Assembly: GCF_016217785.1 (NCBI RefSeq)
Contig: NZ_JACRGA010000023.1
Location: 62,001 to 126,000 of the forward strand
Origin: Methanobacterium sp.
GTDB lineage: Archaea; Methanobacteriota; Methanobacteria; Methanobacteriales; Methanobacteriaceae
DNA: 64,000 nucleotides
Direction of reading: 5' to 3'
The notes under the pieces were generated by a model. The model searched no databases, was not told the DNA's origin, and worked only from the letters and a program-made list of their open reading frames with translations. A program made the position numbers and the translations under genes. The stretch's first letter is position 1; every line of letters begins with the position of its first letter. Shown in pieces: positions 1-8,817 of the stretch.

Positions 1-447
1 ATGATACTGGCCATGGGAATAGCATACGGGGGAATTGCCCAGATAATGGCCTGTGCAATGGAGTACAAGAAAGGTAACACCTTTGGAACAGTTGCTTTCG
101 GCTCATACGGCCTTTTCTGGTGGAGTTTCGTACTTCTTTTGATTCTTCCCAAAATGAACCTGGCTGCAGCACCGGATAAACTGGCACTGGCATCATATCT
201 TTTCATGTGGGGATTATTTACCCTGGTGATGTTCATTGGGACCCTTAAACTTAGCCGTGGATTGCAAGTGGTCTTCCTATCTCTGGCTGTACTATTCTTC
301 CTACTGGCATTGGGAGATATAACTGGTAACAGTACCATAACCATAATTGCAGGTTATGAGGGCATATTCACTGGATTCAGCGCAATATACGTTGGACTGG
401 CACAGGTTTTAAATGAAACCTATGGGAAAGATGTGTTACCCACCTGA
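1..447 (+). CDS. GPR1/FUN34/YaaH (SatP) family acetate/succinate transporter, 5' truncated
   Basis: Membrane transporter of the GPR1/FUN34/YaaH family, which moves acetate or succinate with protons; in a methanogen the likely substrate is acetate for carbon assimilation. The 148 residues seen contain about five hydrophobic helices and the family-like segment GSYGLFWWSF. Family members usually have six helices and close to 190-200 residues, and the usual N-terminal NPAPLGL motif and first helix are absent. The reading frame is open from base 1, so the true start probably lies upstream of the window and the ATG at position 1 is chance. A strong terminator hairpin follows at 515-560. Confidence 0.8.
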   Translation: MILAMGIAYGGIAQIMACAMEYKKGNTFGTVAFGSYGLFWWSFVLLLILPKMNLAAAPDKLALASYLFMWGLFTLVMFIGTLKLSRGLQVVFLSLAVLFFLLALGDITGNSTITIIAGYEGIFTGFSAIYVGLAQVLNETYGKDVLPT

Positions 448-514
448 GATACTCCATAAAAATCAGATTTATTTAAAATAGCTAACCGCCTCCAGCTATT
501 TAAATAGACAAATA

Positions 515-560
515 AACTTCCCCTGGGTCTTATTCTTATGGGGAAGTTCTTTTTTTTTAA
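515..560 (+). terminator. Hairpin plus T-run terminator after the SatP-family gene
   Basis: A perfect 9-bp stem (arms 515-523 AACTTCCCC and 540-548 GGGGAAGTT, 16-nt loop) is followed at once by a run of nine T (550-558). It lies 70 nt after the stop codon of the transporter gene and should end that transcript. Confidence 0.75.
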
Positions 561-667
561 TTTTATTGTTGCAATGGCACAACCTCAGTGATACTTTTAA
601 AAAATATAGAAATATAAATTTATTACATTATTTGGAAAAAAATAATTTGAAATAAAATAAAAAAAAT

Positions 668-1060
668 TTAAACATCTATTTTAAATTCAAAATCCACTTC
701 ACAGGCAGGTTGTCCTCCACGAATACCCCAATTTTCCATAGGGGGCTCCAGGAGAATGATCATAATATCATTACCAACAATACCGGGATTTTCACCCAAA
801 TTTTGGATAATATTCTGGTAAAGTTTCTTTTTAGCCTCAAATGAACGTCCCGGAAACATTGTAATCTGGATCATGGTCACAGCATGACTACGGTCAGGAG
901 GGCACTCAAAATCTCCCTTATCCAGTTCATAAATCCGTTGAAACCGGTCACGGTCTGGGATGCCCAGTGCATCCACCAGTGCCTGGTGCACTCCATCTAA
1001 GATTGCTTTTTTATATTCTAGGGAAAATCCTTTACGAATTTCGATTTTGACTAAAGGCAT
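668..1060 (-). CDS. Tautomerase family protein (Tautomerase_2-like)
   Basis: Small tautomerase-superfamily enzyme of about 130 residues. The family uses an N-terminal proline, exposed after removal of Met, as general base for keto-enol tautomerisation; the physiological substrate is unknown. An in-frame ATG lies three codons upstream (1069), but the ATG at 1060 gives the N terminus MPLVKIEIRKG with Pro as residue 2, and a GGATGA ribosome site lies 5 nt before it, so 1060 is chosen. The C-terminal ENWGIRGGQP segment matches the longer Tautomerase_2 type rather than the 60-residue 4-oxalocrotonate tautomerase. Apparently monocistronic. Confidence 0.75.
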   Translation of the reverse strand: MPLVKIEIRKGFSLEYKKAILDGVHQALVDALGIPDRDRFQRIYELDKGDFECPPDRSHAVTMIQITMFPGRSFEAKKKLYQNIIQNLGENPGIVGNDIMIILLEPPMENWGIRGGQPACEVDFEFKIDV

Positions 1061-1501
1061 GTTATTCATCCATTTTATTTCTATAGTTAAGGGTTCATCG
1101 AAATGATTTATATAATTATAATAGCTTAATAGTTGATAATATCCTAAATTAAAATTCCTAAATTAAAATAAATTCTGATTTTAAATTATTTCAAAAAAAA
1201 GAGAAATCAACTAACTGGATTGGATTAAGATACTCTTAGTGATGACAGAAGGGGTATTAATGATTACCTAGCCTCAACTTCATTAGTACTCCTTTATTAA
1301 ACACATAGTAATTAACTTGATGTTATAATTTAAAGAAGGAAGCTTCCAGTAACAGATAGGGAGATTTACTCCATCTAGAGTATGATCGATCCTTAAAGAA
1401 CCTTATAATCATACTATCACGATCTTTTTGCAATAGATCATCTTACGTGTTATTAATTTAATCCAACTATCCACTAAAGTGCACATATAAAAAAAAGTTA
1501 A
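1061..1501. other. Intergenic region without a recognisable gene
   Basis: AT-rich stretch between the 3' end of the GMC oxidoreductase gene and the 5' end of the tautomerase gene. I see no convincing ORF, RNA or repeat. It should hold the tautomerase promoter near its left end. Confidence 0.5.
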
Positions 1502-2716
1502 TTATTGATTTGTAATGTGTTTGGCCAGTCTTTTAGCCAAAGCTAGAATAGTGAGAACAGGGGGTGCACCTGGTGCCCGGGGGAAAACACTGGCATCACA
1601 CACGTAGAGGCCTTCAATTTCTGTTTCCAGATTCTTGTCTACTACTTCTCCCACTGCAGCAGTTCCGCCCGGATGAGCACCTCTGGCTGGAGTGGAAACA
1701 AGGGTATTCGGGTCAACACCTGCCTCGGTTAGGATTGCTCCAGCAGCAGCGCATCCTTCTGCCATGAGACCAACATCTTTGGCTGTGCTCTGTTTAAACA
1801 CACCACTCTCATCCACTCTACCGGAAGATTCATCCGGGATCTTAACCATCATTCCCAGTATGTCTTTTTCCTGGATGTCACGTTTATCAAGCCGGGAGGT
1901 CAGTAAACTGGAATAATGAGGGGCCAGTAGAAATCCATCCTTTTTCAAGAGACTATTCATGAGTACTTCTTTATAAAAGTTAATCCCGGGCAGTACACCA
2001 CCTACCGTGACAAAAGTGTCCACAAAAAGATGTTCGCCTGCTACTAAACCCACGGATCTCAGTAATCCTGGTGTTTGGGTTGCACCGGAACATAATATAA
2101 CAGTATCGGCATTATATTCATTTTTAAGTCCATTTTCAGGGTTGAATGTCTCCACACCTTTAACCCGTCCATCAGTAGTTGTAACCGTGGTTACAGTAGT
2201 GTTTTCATGAATCTGAACGTCATGTTTTAGGGCTTCATCCAGATAATCGAGGGAGCTCCATTTAGCATCCCGTGGACATCCAAAGACGCACTTACCACAG
2301 GGAATGCATTTTGAGGGGTTGATGAATTTAGGCATTTTTTCCATGGGCAAACCAAGTGAAGTAGCAGCTTCCATGATTTTGAGTGTACCTTCTCCAAAAT
2401 GAGTGTCAGGTAGTGTGCCTACCTTTAATTCACTTTCAACTTCCATAAATTCAGGAGAAAGGTCTATTCCCATTTGCTTAAATTCTTTCTGACAGGTTCG
2501 AACCGCGTTTCCTGCAGTTACCAGGGTGCTACCTCCTAGACAGGAAGTTTTAAGTAGTTCCACTCCAATATCAAGGTTATCATAACACTGGAAAGCTATG
2601 TCAGTTTTAACACGTCTTCCCTTTTCAATCAGTGTAACTGATACTCCATTTAGGGCGAGTTCTCGGGCAACAGTTGCCCCACCAGCTCCGGACCCTACCA
2701 CAATCACGTTTTTCAT
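1502..2716 (-). CDS. FAD-dependent GMC-type oxidoreductase with ferredoxin-like cysteine motif
   Basis: Flavoprotein oxidoreductase of 404 residues. The N terminus VIVVGSGAGGATVARELA is a GxGxxG Rossmann FAD-binding motif followed by an acidic strand end (LIEKGRR). The C-terminal segment with GAHPGGTAAVG and LYVCDASVFPRAPG resembles the GMC oxidoreductase C-terminal domain (His plus PxxP region). Around residues 137-148 there is CIPCGKCVFGCPR, a CxxCxxxC plus CP pattern like a ferredoxin 4Fe-4S site, which is not typical of classical GMC alcohol oxidases. This suggests electron transfer through an iron-sulfur centre. Substrate and electron acceptor are unknown. It stands alone between intergenic gaps. 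Confidence 0.75.
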   Translation of the reverse strand: MKNVIVVGSGAGGATVARELALNGVSVTLIEKGRRVKTDIAFQCYDNLDIGVELLKTSCLGGSTLVTAGNAVRTCQKEFKQMGIDLSPEFMEVESELKVGTLPDTHFGEGTLKIMEAATSLGLPMEKMPKFINPSKCIPCGKCVFGCPRDAKWSSLDYLDEALKHDVQIHENTTVTTVTTTDGRVKGVETFNPENGLKNEYNADTVILCSGATQTPGLLRSVGLVAGEHLFVDTFVTVGGVLPGINFYKEVLMNSLLKKDGFLLAPHYSSLLTSRLDKRDIQEKDILGMMVKIPDESSGRVDESGVFKQSTAKDVGLMAEGCAAAGAILTEAGVDPNTLVSTPARGAHPGGTAAVGEVVDKNLETEIEGLYVCDASVFPRAPGAPPVLTILALAKRLAKHITNQ

Positions 2717-2832
2717 TTTTATCAGGACTGCTAAGAATAATTTTATTGATTGTTTTTTTAATAATATTATTTTTATGTTAAATAATTCTACGACAATTCA
2801 TGATGGAATAACCATAATAAAGATATGAACTA

Positions 2833-3303
2833 TTATTTACGATTAAGAGTTCTTCTCTGTGGTTTTTTTGGTTTTCTTTTAATAATTTTTCTGGGACTTT
2901 TACTGATTTTTGGGGTTTTAGGTTTATCTTGAGATTTAAAGAGTTTATCTGCGAAATATCCCCCAATAGCTCCCATCAAACCATAGATTACCAAAGTCAC
3001 AATCAGTCCCATGATCAGTGTGAATACTCCATCAATTGCATAACCTACTCCAATTACCACTGCATTGGGAAGTTGATATGGTAAATCCGGAGGTGTAAAC
3101 AGGCAGACAACAAAGTAAACAAGACCTAGTAAAGCAGATGCCAGTGCCCCTACTTTGTAACTGGCTTCTTCATCAGGGGTAAGGAAAACTGCCACAAAGC
3201 CCACTATAACCAGTGCAAAGATATCTCCGAAATTAAAAAAGGCCATAATAAGGCCCAGTATTATGCTGGTTAAAATGGCCATTTCCATACTAATTTTTGG
3301 CAT
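2833..3303 (-). CDS. Hypothetical membrane protein (DUF5518-like) with basic tail
   Basis: 156-residue protein with about four hydrophobic helices in the first 120 residues, rich in Gly and Val, followed by a strongly basic cytosolic tail of about 35 residues (repeated KSP/KRKPKKP). The arrangement resembles small archaeal membrane proteins annotated DUF5518, but I cannot confirm the family. The Gly-rich helix pairs resemble the partial protein at the right end of the window. The SD-like AAGAGGAATATAAC precedes the ATG at 3303. Function unknown. Confidence 0.6.
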   Translation of the reverse strand: MPKISMEMAILTSIILGLIMAFFNFGDIFALVIVGFVAVFLTPDEEASYKVGALASALLGLVYFVVCLFTPPDLPYQLPNAVVIGVGYAIDGVFTLIMGLIVTLVIYGLMGAIGGYFADKLFKSQDKPKTPKISKSPRKIIKRKPKKPQRRTLNRK

Positions 3304-3452
3304 GTTATATTCCTCTTATGAGTATAAACTGTTATTATTATTGACTTTAAACTTCACTTATCTATATCTTCAATTTAAACTAGTAACCTATCTATAATAG
3401 AGTTTATAAGTATATTAGAGTTAATAAGGATTTTCATTAGAGTTTCCAATGA

Positions 3453-3488
3453 TTCTATGTACAATGGATTTTCTATGTACAATGGATC
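3453..3488. repeat. Tandem duplication of an 18-bp unit upstream of the DtxR-family gene
   Basis: TTCTATGTACAATGGAT occurs twice back to back (3453-3470 and 3471-3488, one mismatch at the last base), ending 82 nt before the regulator start. It may be a duplicated operator half or simply a slip duplication. Confidence 0.6.
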
Positions 3489-3570
3489 AAACTAGAAATG
3501 ACATTTAAAGTTTTCTGATATTATGTATAAAGATAAAGTTAATAGAATAAAAAAACAGAATTAACTTACA

Positions 3571-4032
3571 ATGAGTGTTGGTCCTATGAAAATAACCCGT
3601 AGTGTGGAAGATTACCTGGAAGCCATGTATTCACTGGAACAGGAACAGGGGACTATTAGGGTGAAAGATGTTGCAGAAACCCTGGGAGTAAAACCCCCCA
3701 GTGTAGTGGAAGCCGTGAAAAAGCTTTCCAAAATGAATATGGTTTCGTATGAGCGTTACGGTACAATTAAGTTAAAGGATGATGGGGTTAAGATTGCTGA
3801 GGAGGTAAGCTGCCGTCATCAACTTCTTAAGGATTTCCTGATAATGATGGGTGTAGATAGTGAGATAGCTGAGAATGATGCCTGTTCCATGGAACATGTT
3901 ATGGATGTCTCCACCATTAACAAATTAAGGAAATTCGTTGAATTCAACGGTATTTTTCCCAATGCTTATCAATACATGGAAAAATTTAGAGAATACGCTG
4001 AAAAAGGAACTATAACTCCTAATAATGATTAA
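3571..4032 (+). CDS. DtxR/MntR-family metal-dependent transcriptional regulator
   Basis: 153-residue repressor-type protein. The N-terminal winged helix (about residues 8-70: SVEDYLEAMYSLEQEQGTIR, then VKDVAETLGVKPPSVVEAVKKL) is the classic iron-dependent repressor DNA-binding domain. The middle holds the metal-binding/dimerisation domain (RHQLLKDFLIMMGV, then AENDACSMEHVMD), with the expected Cys, Glu and His ligands (C-S-M-E-H). No C-terminal SH3/FeoA domain is present, so it is the short archaeal/MntR-like form. It senses Fe(II) or Mn(II). An alternative start at MKITRS (3586) is possible. Targets are not evident from the neighbours. Confidence 0.85.
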   Translation: MSVGPMKITRSVEDYLEAMYSLEQEQGTIRVKDVAETLGVKPPSVVEAVKKLSKMNMVSYERYGTIKLKDDGVKIAEEVSCRHQLLKDFLIMMGVDSEIAENDACSMEHVMDVSTINKLRKFVEFNGIFPNAYQYMEKFREYAEKGTITPNND

Positions 4033-4212
4033 TAATAACTATAACTCCTAATGAGGGTTAATAATCATTAATTTCGATTCAAATCTTCACAATTAACCTA
4101 TTTCAAATATCATATAATAAATCTAAATATCTTTCAATAGAGAAAATCTCAATATCATAAATCTCAGTATTAGTAAATCTCAATTGAGTTTTAATAAGGG
4201 GGTATTTTAGAT

Positions 4213-4932
4213 ATGAGTATTTTTAATGGAAGTTTCAACCCTGATGTGGATAAACTGGAAAGTGAAGGGGACATCAACGGTCTTATTAAAACACTGCAAA
4301 AGGGCAATAATAGAAATCGTGCCATGGCTGCCAGGGCACTGGGAAGATTTAAGGATGAAAAAGTAGCTAAAGCCCTTATTGAGGCATTAGATTATGATGA
4401 TAGTGATGTCCGGTGGAATTCGGCCAGTTCTCTGGGTAAAATAGGAAGTAGTGATGCCATTCCTTTCCTCCTGAAAACACTTCGTGATGATAAATGGTAT
4501 GTGCGGCTGCAGACAGCAGAGGCACTGGGGGAGATTGGTGATGAAAGAGCATTATTACCCCTTTTAGAATCACTTAAAGATAATAAAATACGCAACAACG
4601 TTGCCATTGCCCTGGGTAATTTAGGAGATTCAAGGGCAGTTGATCATTTGATTGATGGCCTTAAGGATGATGATTTTAGTTTCCGCAGTGCATCTGAAGA
4701 AGCACTGGGCATGATTGGTGATGAAAAAGCAGTTCCCATTCTCATTGAGGCTTTGAAAGATGAAAATGTTAGTGTTCGCAGGCATGCCGCCGGTGCATTG
4801 GGTAAAATTGGGGATGAACGAGCAATAAAGCCACTCTTAGATGCCATGAAGGATGATAAATGGTACGTCCGCCTGCAGGTAGAAGAGGCAATACAGGAAC
4901 TTAATGCTCGTTTGAAGGAAAATGAAAAATGA
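4213..4932 (+). CDS. HEAT-repeat (PBS lyase-like) protein
   Basis: 239 residues built from about six 31-residue HEAT-like repeats (consensus A-LI-ALKD-D--VR--AA-ALG-IGDE-A), an all-helical solenoid used for protein-protein binding. The repeats cover nearly the whole chain, with no catalytic domain. SD AAGGGGGT lies 10 nt before the ATG. A paralogue of similar architecture lies at 50368-50946. The repeats come from the phycobilisome-lyase HEAT family, but methanogens have no phycobilisomes; the role here is scaffolding by inference. Confidence 0.8.
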   Translation: MSIFNGSFNPDVDKLESEGDINGLIKTLQKGNNRNRAMAARALGRFKDEKVAKALIEALDYDDSDVRWNSASSLGKIGSSDAIPFLLKTLRDDKWYVRLQTAEALGEIGDERALLPLLESLKDNKIRNNVAIALGNLGDSRAVDHLIDGLKDDDFSFRSASEEALGMIGDEKAVPILIEALKDENVSVRRHAAGALGKIGDERAIKPLLDAMKDDKWYVRLQVEEAIQELNARLKENEK

Positions 4933-5187
4933 TTTTTCATATCTGTCATAAAAAAATAAGCTAAAAAGATTATACAATAATCATCATACTTGAAATTATA
5001 CACTTATAATTAAAATTAAGATATTATCAATTATTTATGTATGATTAAATAGTAACCATATGTCTGCAAAGTTAAATTTAAAAATCAAATCCCCCAGCGA
5101 GACAGCCTCAAAATAGGCGCATTAAAAAAAAACTTATTTTCATGAAATAGGATTTAAATAGAGTGAAAAAGGGTATATCCATTAATT

Positions 5188-5643
5188 TTAATTTAAATGA
5201 ACAGTTAAAACCGGGCATTTTGAGTTTCTTACCACTTTTTCAGTTACACTGCCTAATAAAAAACGTTCCAATCCTTTTTTTCCAGAAGTACCCATAATCA
5301 CCATGTCTATACCTTCCTCTTCCACGGTTTGTAATATGATATCCTCTGGAGAACCTCCTTTTTGTTTCAAAGTTAATTTAACTTTATCATTGAACTCTTT
5401 ATCTTTTAAATGATTGTCAAAAACTTTTGTAATGATTTCTAATGGATTTTTTCTCTCCTGTCTTAACATATCTTTGACTTTTCGAGTAAAGTCCTCTACA
5501 GGCAAGCTTGTGAGTTGGGTAGTTTCAATGACATTTAAAACTATAATTTCTGCATTATTTTGGCAGGCGATTATTATAGCATGTTCTGCAGCTTTATTAG
5601 CGTACTCTGAACCATCGGTAGGTAAAAGTATTTTTTTGTACAT
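5188..5643 (-). CDS. Universal stress protein (UspA family)
   Basis: About 151 residues with the Usp fold: N-terminal YKKILLPTDGSEYANKAAEHA and the C-terminal ATP-binding signature GTSGKKGLERFLLGSVTEKV (G-2x-G-9x-G(S/T)) followed by CPVLTV, so it is of the nucleotide-binding type. An in-frame GTG three codons upstream (5652) is possible, but the ATG at 5643 fits the GGAGATG site better and gives the normal N terminus. It lies 50 bp downstream of a second Usp gene and probably belongs to the minus-strand CaCA-Usp-Usp cluster. Confidence 0.85.
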   Translation of the reverse strand: MYKKILLPTDGSEYANKAAEHAIIIACQNNAEIIVLNVIETTQLTSLPVEDFTRKVKDMLRQERKNPLEIITKVFDNHLKDKEFNDKVKLTLKQKGGSPEDIILQTVEEEGIDMVIMGTSGKKGLERFLLGSVTEKVVRNSKCPVLTVHLN

Positions 5644-5693
5644 ATCAACCACATCTCCAGATTAATTAAAAATCACAAATGCCATTATAAATT

Positions 5694-6137
5694 TTAATGA
5701 TTTTTATTGTCTGTTCGTACGAGTAGAACTGTGCAGGGGGCCGAGTGAATAACTTTTTCAGATACACTTCCCAGTAGACGTTTGTCAATCATATTTTTAC
5801 CTGTTCCAAGCACTATTAGATTAACATCCTCTTTCTCAGCGGTTTTTACTATTTCTTCGGCTGGATCGCCTTCTAAAAGTAACTTACTGAATTTTGTCAT
5901 GTAACGGTTGGGTGAGTGGAATTCCTGTTCCATGTTATCAAGTATTTCCTTGCCAATTTCGGTTAATTCTGAATTCATCATTTTTTTAACCTTTTTAGGC
6001 GTTAAAAATGGTATTGAAGTTTCCACTACATATATACCTATGACTTCTGTCTCTTTTTCCCTTATAATATCCAAAGTGTGTTCCATTATCTCATCTATAT
6101 ATTCGCCCATGGTTGCAACCAATATTTTGTCATACAT
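5694..6137 (-). CDS. Universal stress protein (UspA family)
   Basis: 147-residue Usp-fold protein. It starts MYDKILVATMGEYIDEIMEHTLD and ends with GTGKNMIDKRLLGSVSEKVIHSAPCTVLLV, a slightly altered ATP-binding signature. The usual DGS after strand 1 is replaced by MGE, so nucleotide binding may differ from its neighbour. Only 6 bp separate it from the upstream CaCA antiporter stop, indicating cotranscription; it may act as a cytosolic regulatory partner of that transporter (inference from linkage). Confidence 0.85.
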   Translation of the reverse strand: MYDKILVATMGEYIDEIMEHTLDIIREKETEVIGIYVVETSIPFLTPKKVKKMMNSELTEIGKEILDNMEQEFHSPNRYMTKFSKLLLEGDPAEEIVKTAEKEDVNLIVLGTGKNMIDKRLLGSVSEKVIHSAPCTVLLVRTDNKNH

Positions 6138-6143
6138 TTGTTA

Positions 6144-7112
6144 TCACACCAGTAGAGTTAATCTAATTGCAGCATAAGAAATGTAGGTAGTCAGTAATAT
6201 TATTCCCCCACTTCGGGTAAGTTTACCGCTTCTTTTTACTAAGAGCAAGAGTAGTACTGTTACAAAGATCATTACGGGGGCATCGAAGGTTAATGAAAGT
6301 TTTTCTACAGGTATTTTAATGAAAAGTGCGGGGATTCCTATGCCTATGAGTATGTTGAAAGTGTTACTTCCTAGTACTGTTCCTATTGAGAGCTCATGCA
6401 AACCTTTCATTGCAGAAGATAGGGTTACCACTAATTCAGGTATGCTGGTTCCAATTGCCAGGGTGAAAAGTCCCATAATCATCTCGGGTATTCCTGCAAT
6501 CCTTGCAAGCTCAACTCCACTGTACACAAGAATCCTGCAGCCCACAATCAAACCTGCCAAACCTAAAATTACAAAAACAATCTTTTTTTTATCAATAGGC
6601 TTTCTTTCATAGCTTTCATCGGTTTTTTCTTCTTTAATTTTTTCTTCCTTGTATTCTTTTTGACTCTTTATTAAGCGCCATAGGTAGAATATGTAGAGAG
6701 CTATCATAACTACAGATGCAGTCCAGTTAATATCTCCAAATAACATGAAGAATAGGAGTATTATGCCTGTCGCAAGTGTTACCAGCCCATCACGATTAAT
6801 TCCACTTGAATCAGTTCGTATAATCCCTGCAACAGTTGCTGAAATACCCAGTATACCTGCAATGTTCCATATGTTGGAACCTATTACGGTACCCACACCT
6901 ATTTCAACACTGCCAGAAAGTGAAGCTATCACGGCTGATCCAAACTCGGGCAGGGAAGTTCCAATAGCAGCTGCTGTAACTCCCAGTATTACCTGAGATA
7001 TTCCCAAAGCCCCACCTATATCCACTAAATTGTCTACAAATAGATCTGCGGATTTTATAACTATGATCAAGGCTATTATTAATGCCCCTATTAAAATTAC
7101 GATTTCAAGCAC
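6144..7112 (-). CDS. Calcium/sodium antiporter (CaCA family, YrbG-like)
   Basis: 322-residue polytopic membrane protein with the two inverted alpha-repeats that form the cation site: GTSLPEFGSA (about residue 52) and GTSIPELVVT (about residue 222), each followed by GSNIWN or GSNTFN. About ten helices are split by a charged cytosolic loop (residues 145-175, rich in Lys and Glu). The family exchanges Na+ or H+ for Ca2+. It is the first gene of a minus-strand run followed by two universal stress proteins. Confidence 0.88.
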   Translation of the reverse strand: MLEIVILIGALIIALIIVIKSADLFVDNLVDIGGALGISQVILGVTAAAIGTSLPEFGSAVIASLSGSVEIGVGTVIGSNIWNIAGILGISATVAGIIRTDSSGINRDGLVTLATGIILLFFMLFGDINWTASVVMIALYIFYLWRLIKSQKEYKEEKIKEEKTDESYERKPIDKKKIVFVILGLAGLIVGCRILVYSGVELARIAGIPEMIMGLFTLAIGTSIPELVVTLSSAMKGLHELSIGTVLGSNTFNILIGIGIPALFIKIPVEKLSLTFDAPVMIFVTVLLLLLVKRSGKLTRSGGIILLTTYISYAAIRLTLLV

Positions 7113-7212
7113 ATTACCACCGGAAGTATGTTTCCTTTCATTAGTATATGAATTTTTATGATAGATTTTTTTTTGCTAATCTACCCCAATAACATTTTAT
7201 ACACGAAAAAAT

Positions 7213-8772
7213 TTAATCTAATTGGTTTAGAGGTATTTTATAGCGTGGATCTTCCCAGTAATTTACATCAATTATTTCTGATGCATCGTCTAAGAGTAGC
7301 CTGCAATCTTCGCTTAAATGTTTAAGATGAACCTTTTTCCCCAATTTTGCATACCTTTTAGTTGTGGCATTTAAGGCCTCAATTCCGGAATGATCCCTAA
7401 CTGAGGACTCAGTGAAGTCTATGATTATTTCATTTGGGTCATTTTTGTAATCGAATATTTCTTTGAAAGCAGTTACGGAACCGAAAAATAGGGGTCCAAC
7501 TATTTCGTATTGTTTTACATGATCTTCGTCCAATGTTACTTTAGCATGAATACGTTTAGCACTTTGCCAGACAAAAGCTAACGCAGAAATAATAACACCA
7601 ATAATTACCGCTACTGCCAGATTATGGAATACCACAGTCACTGCTGCCACAATTACCATCACAATCACATCAGTTGCAGGTACCTTTTTTATGATTCTAA
7701 GTGAAGCCCACTCAAAAGTACCTATAGCCACCATAAACATTAATCCCACCAATGCAGCCATAGGTATTTTCTCAACCAGAGAAGCACCACCCAATATAAT
7801 TAATAATAATCCAAGGGCCGCTACAATTCCTGATATTCGATTTATACCGCCAGAAGTGACGTTAATAATACTTTGTCCAATCATGGCGCAGCCCCCCATT
7901 CCTCCAAAGAAACCACAAACAGTGTTAGCAACCCCTTGTGCTACACTTTCTTTATTCCCTCGTCCACGAGTTTCAGTCATTTCATCAATGACGTTAAGCG
8001 TCAACAAACTTTCAATCAATCCAACTAAAGCCATAATAAGGGAATAAGGCAATATAATGGAAAGGGTTTCCAAATTAAGTGGAACTAGAGGAATATGAAA
8101 TGCAGGAAAACCTCCTGAAATTGACGCCAGATCACCCACTGTTTTGGTGGGAATTTGTAAACCTATGGTAATAGCAGATACTACCACAATTGCAGCTAGT
8201 GATGCGGGAATTGCTTTGGTAAACTTGGGTAGAATATAGATAATGGCCATGGTTAATACAACGAAACCTAACATAATCCAGAGCACAGGTCCAGTTAACC
8301 AGGTACCATCAGGGGTTTGAAATTGTGCGAATTGTGAAGTAAAAATAACTATTGCCAGACCATTTAAAAATCCAAACATCACAGGATGGGGTACTAAACG
8401 TATGAATTTTCCTAGTTTTAAGAATCCAATAGTCATCTGTATGAGGCCCATTAAAACTACAGCTGCAAATAAATATTCAACACCGTGTCTTGCCACCAAA
8501 GCAACAATAACCACAGCTATAGCACCAGTAGCCCCGGAAATCATTCCAGGCCTTCCACCAATTATAGATGTAATTAATCCTATAATGAAAGCAGAATAAA
8601 GACCTACCAATGGACTTACATTGGCAATTATCGAAAAAGCTATAGCCTCCGGTACAAGAGCCAAAGCCACAGTAGTACCGGATAACACCTCATTTTTAGG
8701 GTTTAAATTCTTTAATTTATTTTTTAGTTTATTCATGAAAGACATAATTATTAACCTATCCATTGACATCAT
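7213..8772 (-). CDS. SulP/SLC26-family anion permease with STAS domain
   Basis: 519 residues. The membrane part (about residues 20-400) begins with the sulfate-permease pattern LVPEAIAFSIIANVSPLVGLYSA and includes GGRPGMISGATGAIAVV and a GGMGGCAMIGQS segment. The C-terminal STAS domain (about 405-500) has IIIDFTESSVRDHSGIEAL. It transports sulfate, bicarbonate or another anion. The short form with a conserved substrate loop is common in bicarbonate-type transporters, so the substrate is open. The start is uncertain: in-frame ATGs at 8772, 8763, 8745 and 8736; no strong SD decides. It is downstream of ABCE1 and upstream of the CaCA antiporter on the same strand. Confidence 0.85.
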   Translation of the reverse strand: MMSMDRLIIMSFMNKLKNKLKNLNPKNEVLSGTTVALALVPEAIAFSIIANVSPLVGLYSAFIIGLITSIIGGRPGMISGATGAIAVVIVALVARHGVEYLFAAVVLMGLIQMTIGFLKLGKFIRLVPHPVMFGFLNGLAIVIFTSQFAQFQTPDGTWLTGPVLWIMLGFVVLTMAIIYILPKFTKAIPASLAAIVVVSAITIGLQIPTKTVGDLASISGGFPAFHIPLVPLNLETLSIILPYSLIMALVGLIESLLTLNVIDEMTETRGRGNKESVAQGVANTVCGFFGGMGGCAMIGQSIINVTSGGINRISGIVAALGLLLIILGGASLVEKIPMAALVGLMFMVAIGTFEWASLRIIKKVPATDVIVMVIVAAVTVVFHNLAVAVIIGVIISALAFVWQSAKRIHAKVTLDEDHVKQYEIVGPLFFGSVTAFKEIFDYKNDPNEIIIDFTESSVRDHSGIEALNATTKRYAKLGKKVHLKHLSEDCRLLLDDASEIIDVNYWEDPRYKIPLNQLD

Positions 8773-8817
8773 TAAAAATTCAAGTAAATTCTAAATATGA
8801 AATTTTTAAGGAATAAT

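Noticed and set aside
5090..5125. GCCT...AGGC hairpin near 5110 as terminator
   Set aside because: Stem of four pairs only and the A/T run is on the wrong side for the minus-strand gene.
8402..8599. Open frames opposite the SulP and CaCA genes
   Set aside because: Antisense shadows of hydrophobic coding sequence; no ribosome sites and no family resemblance.
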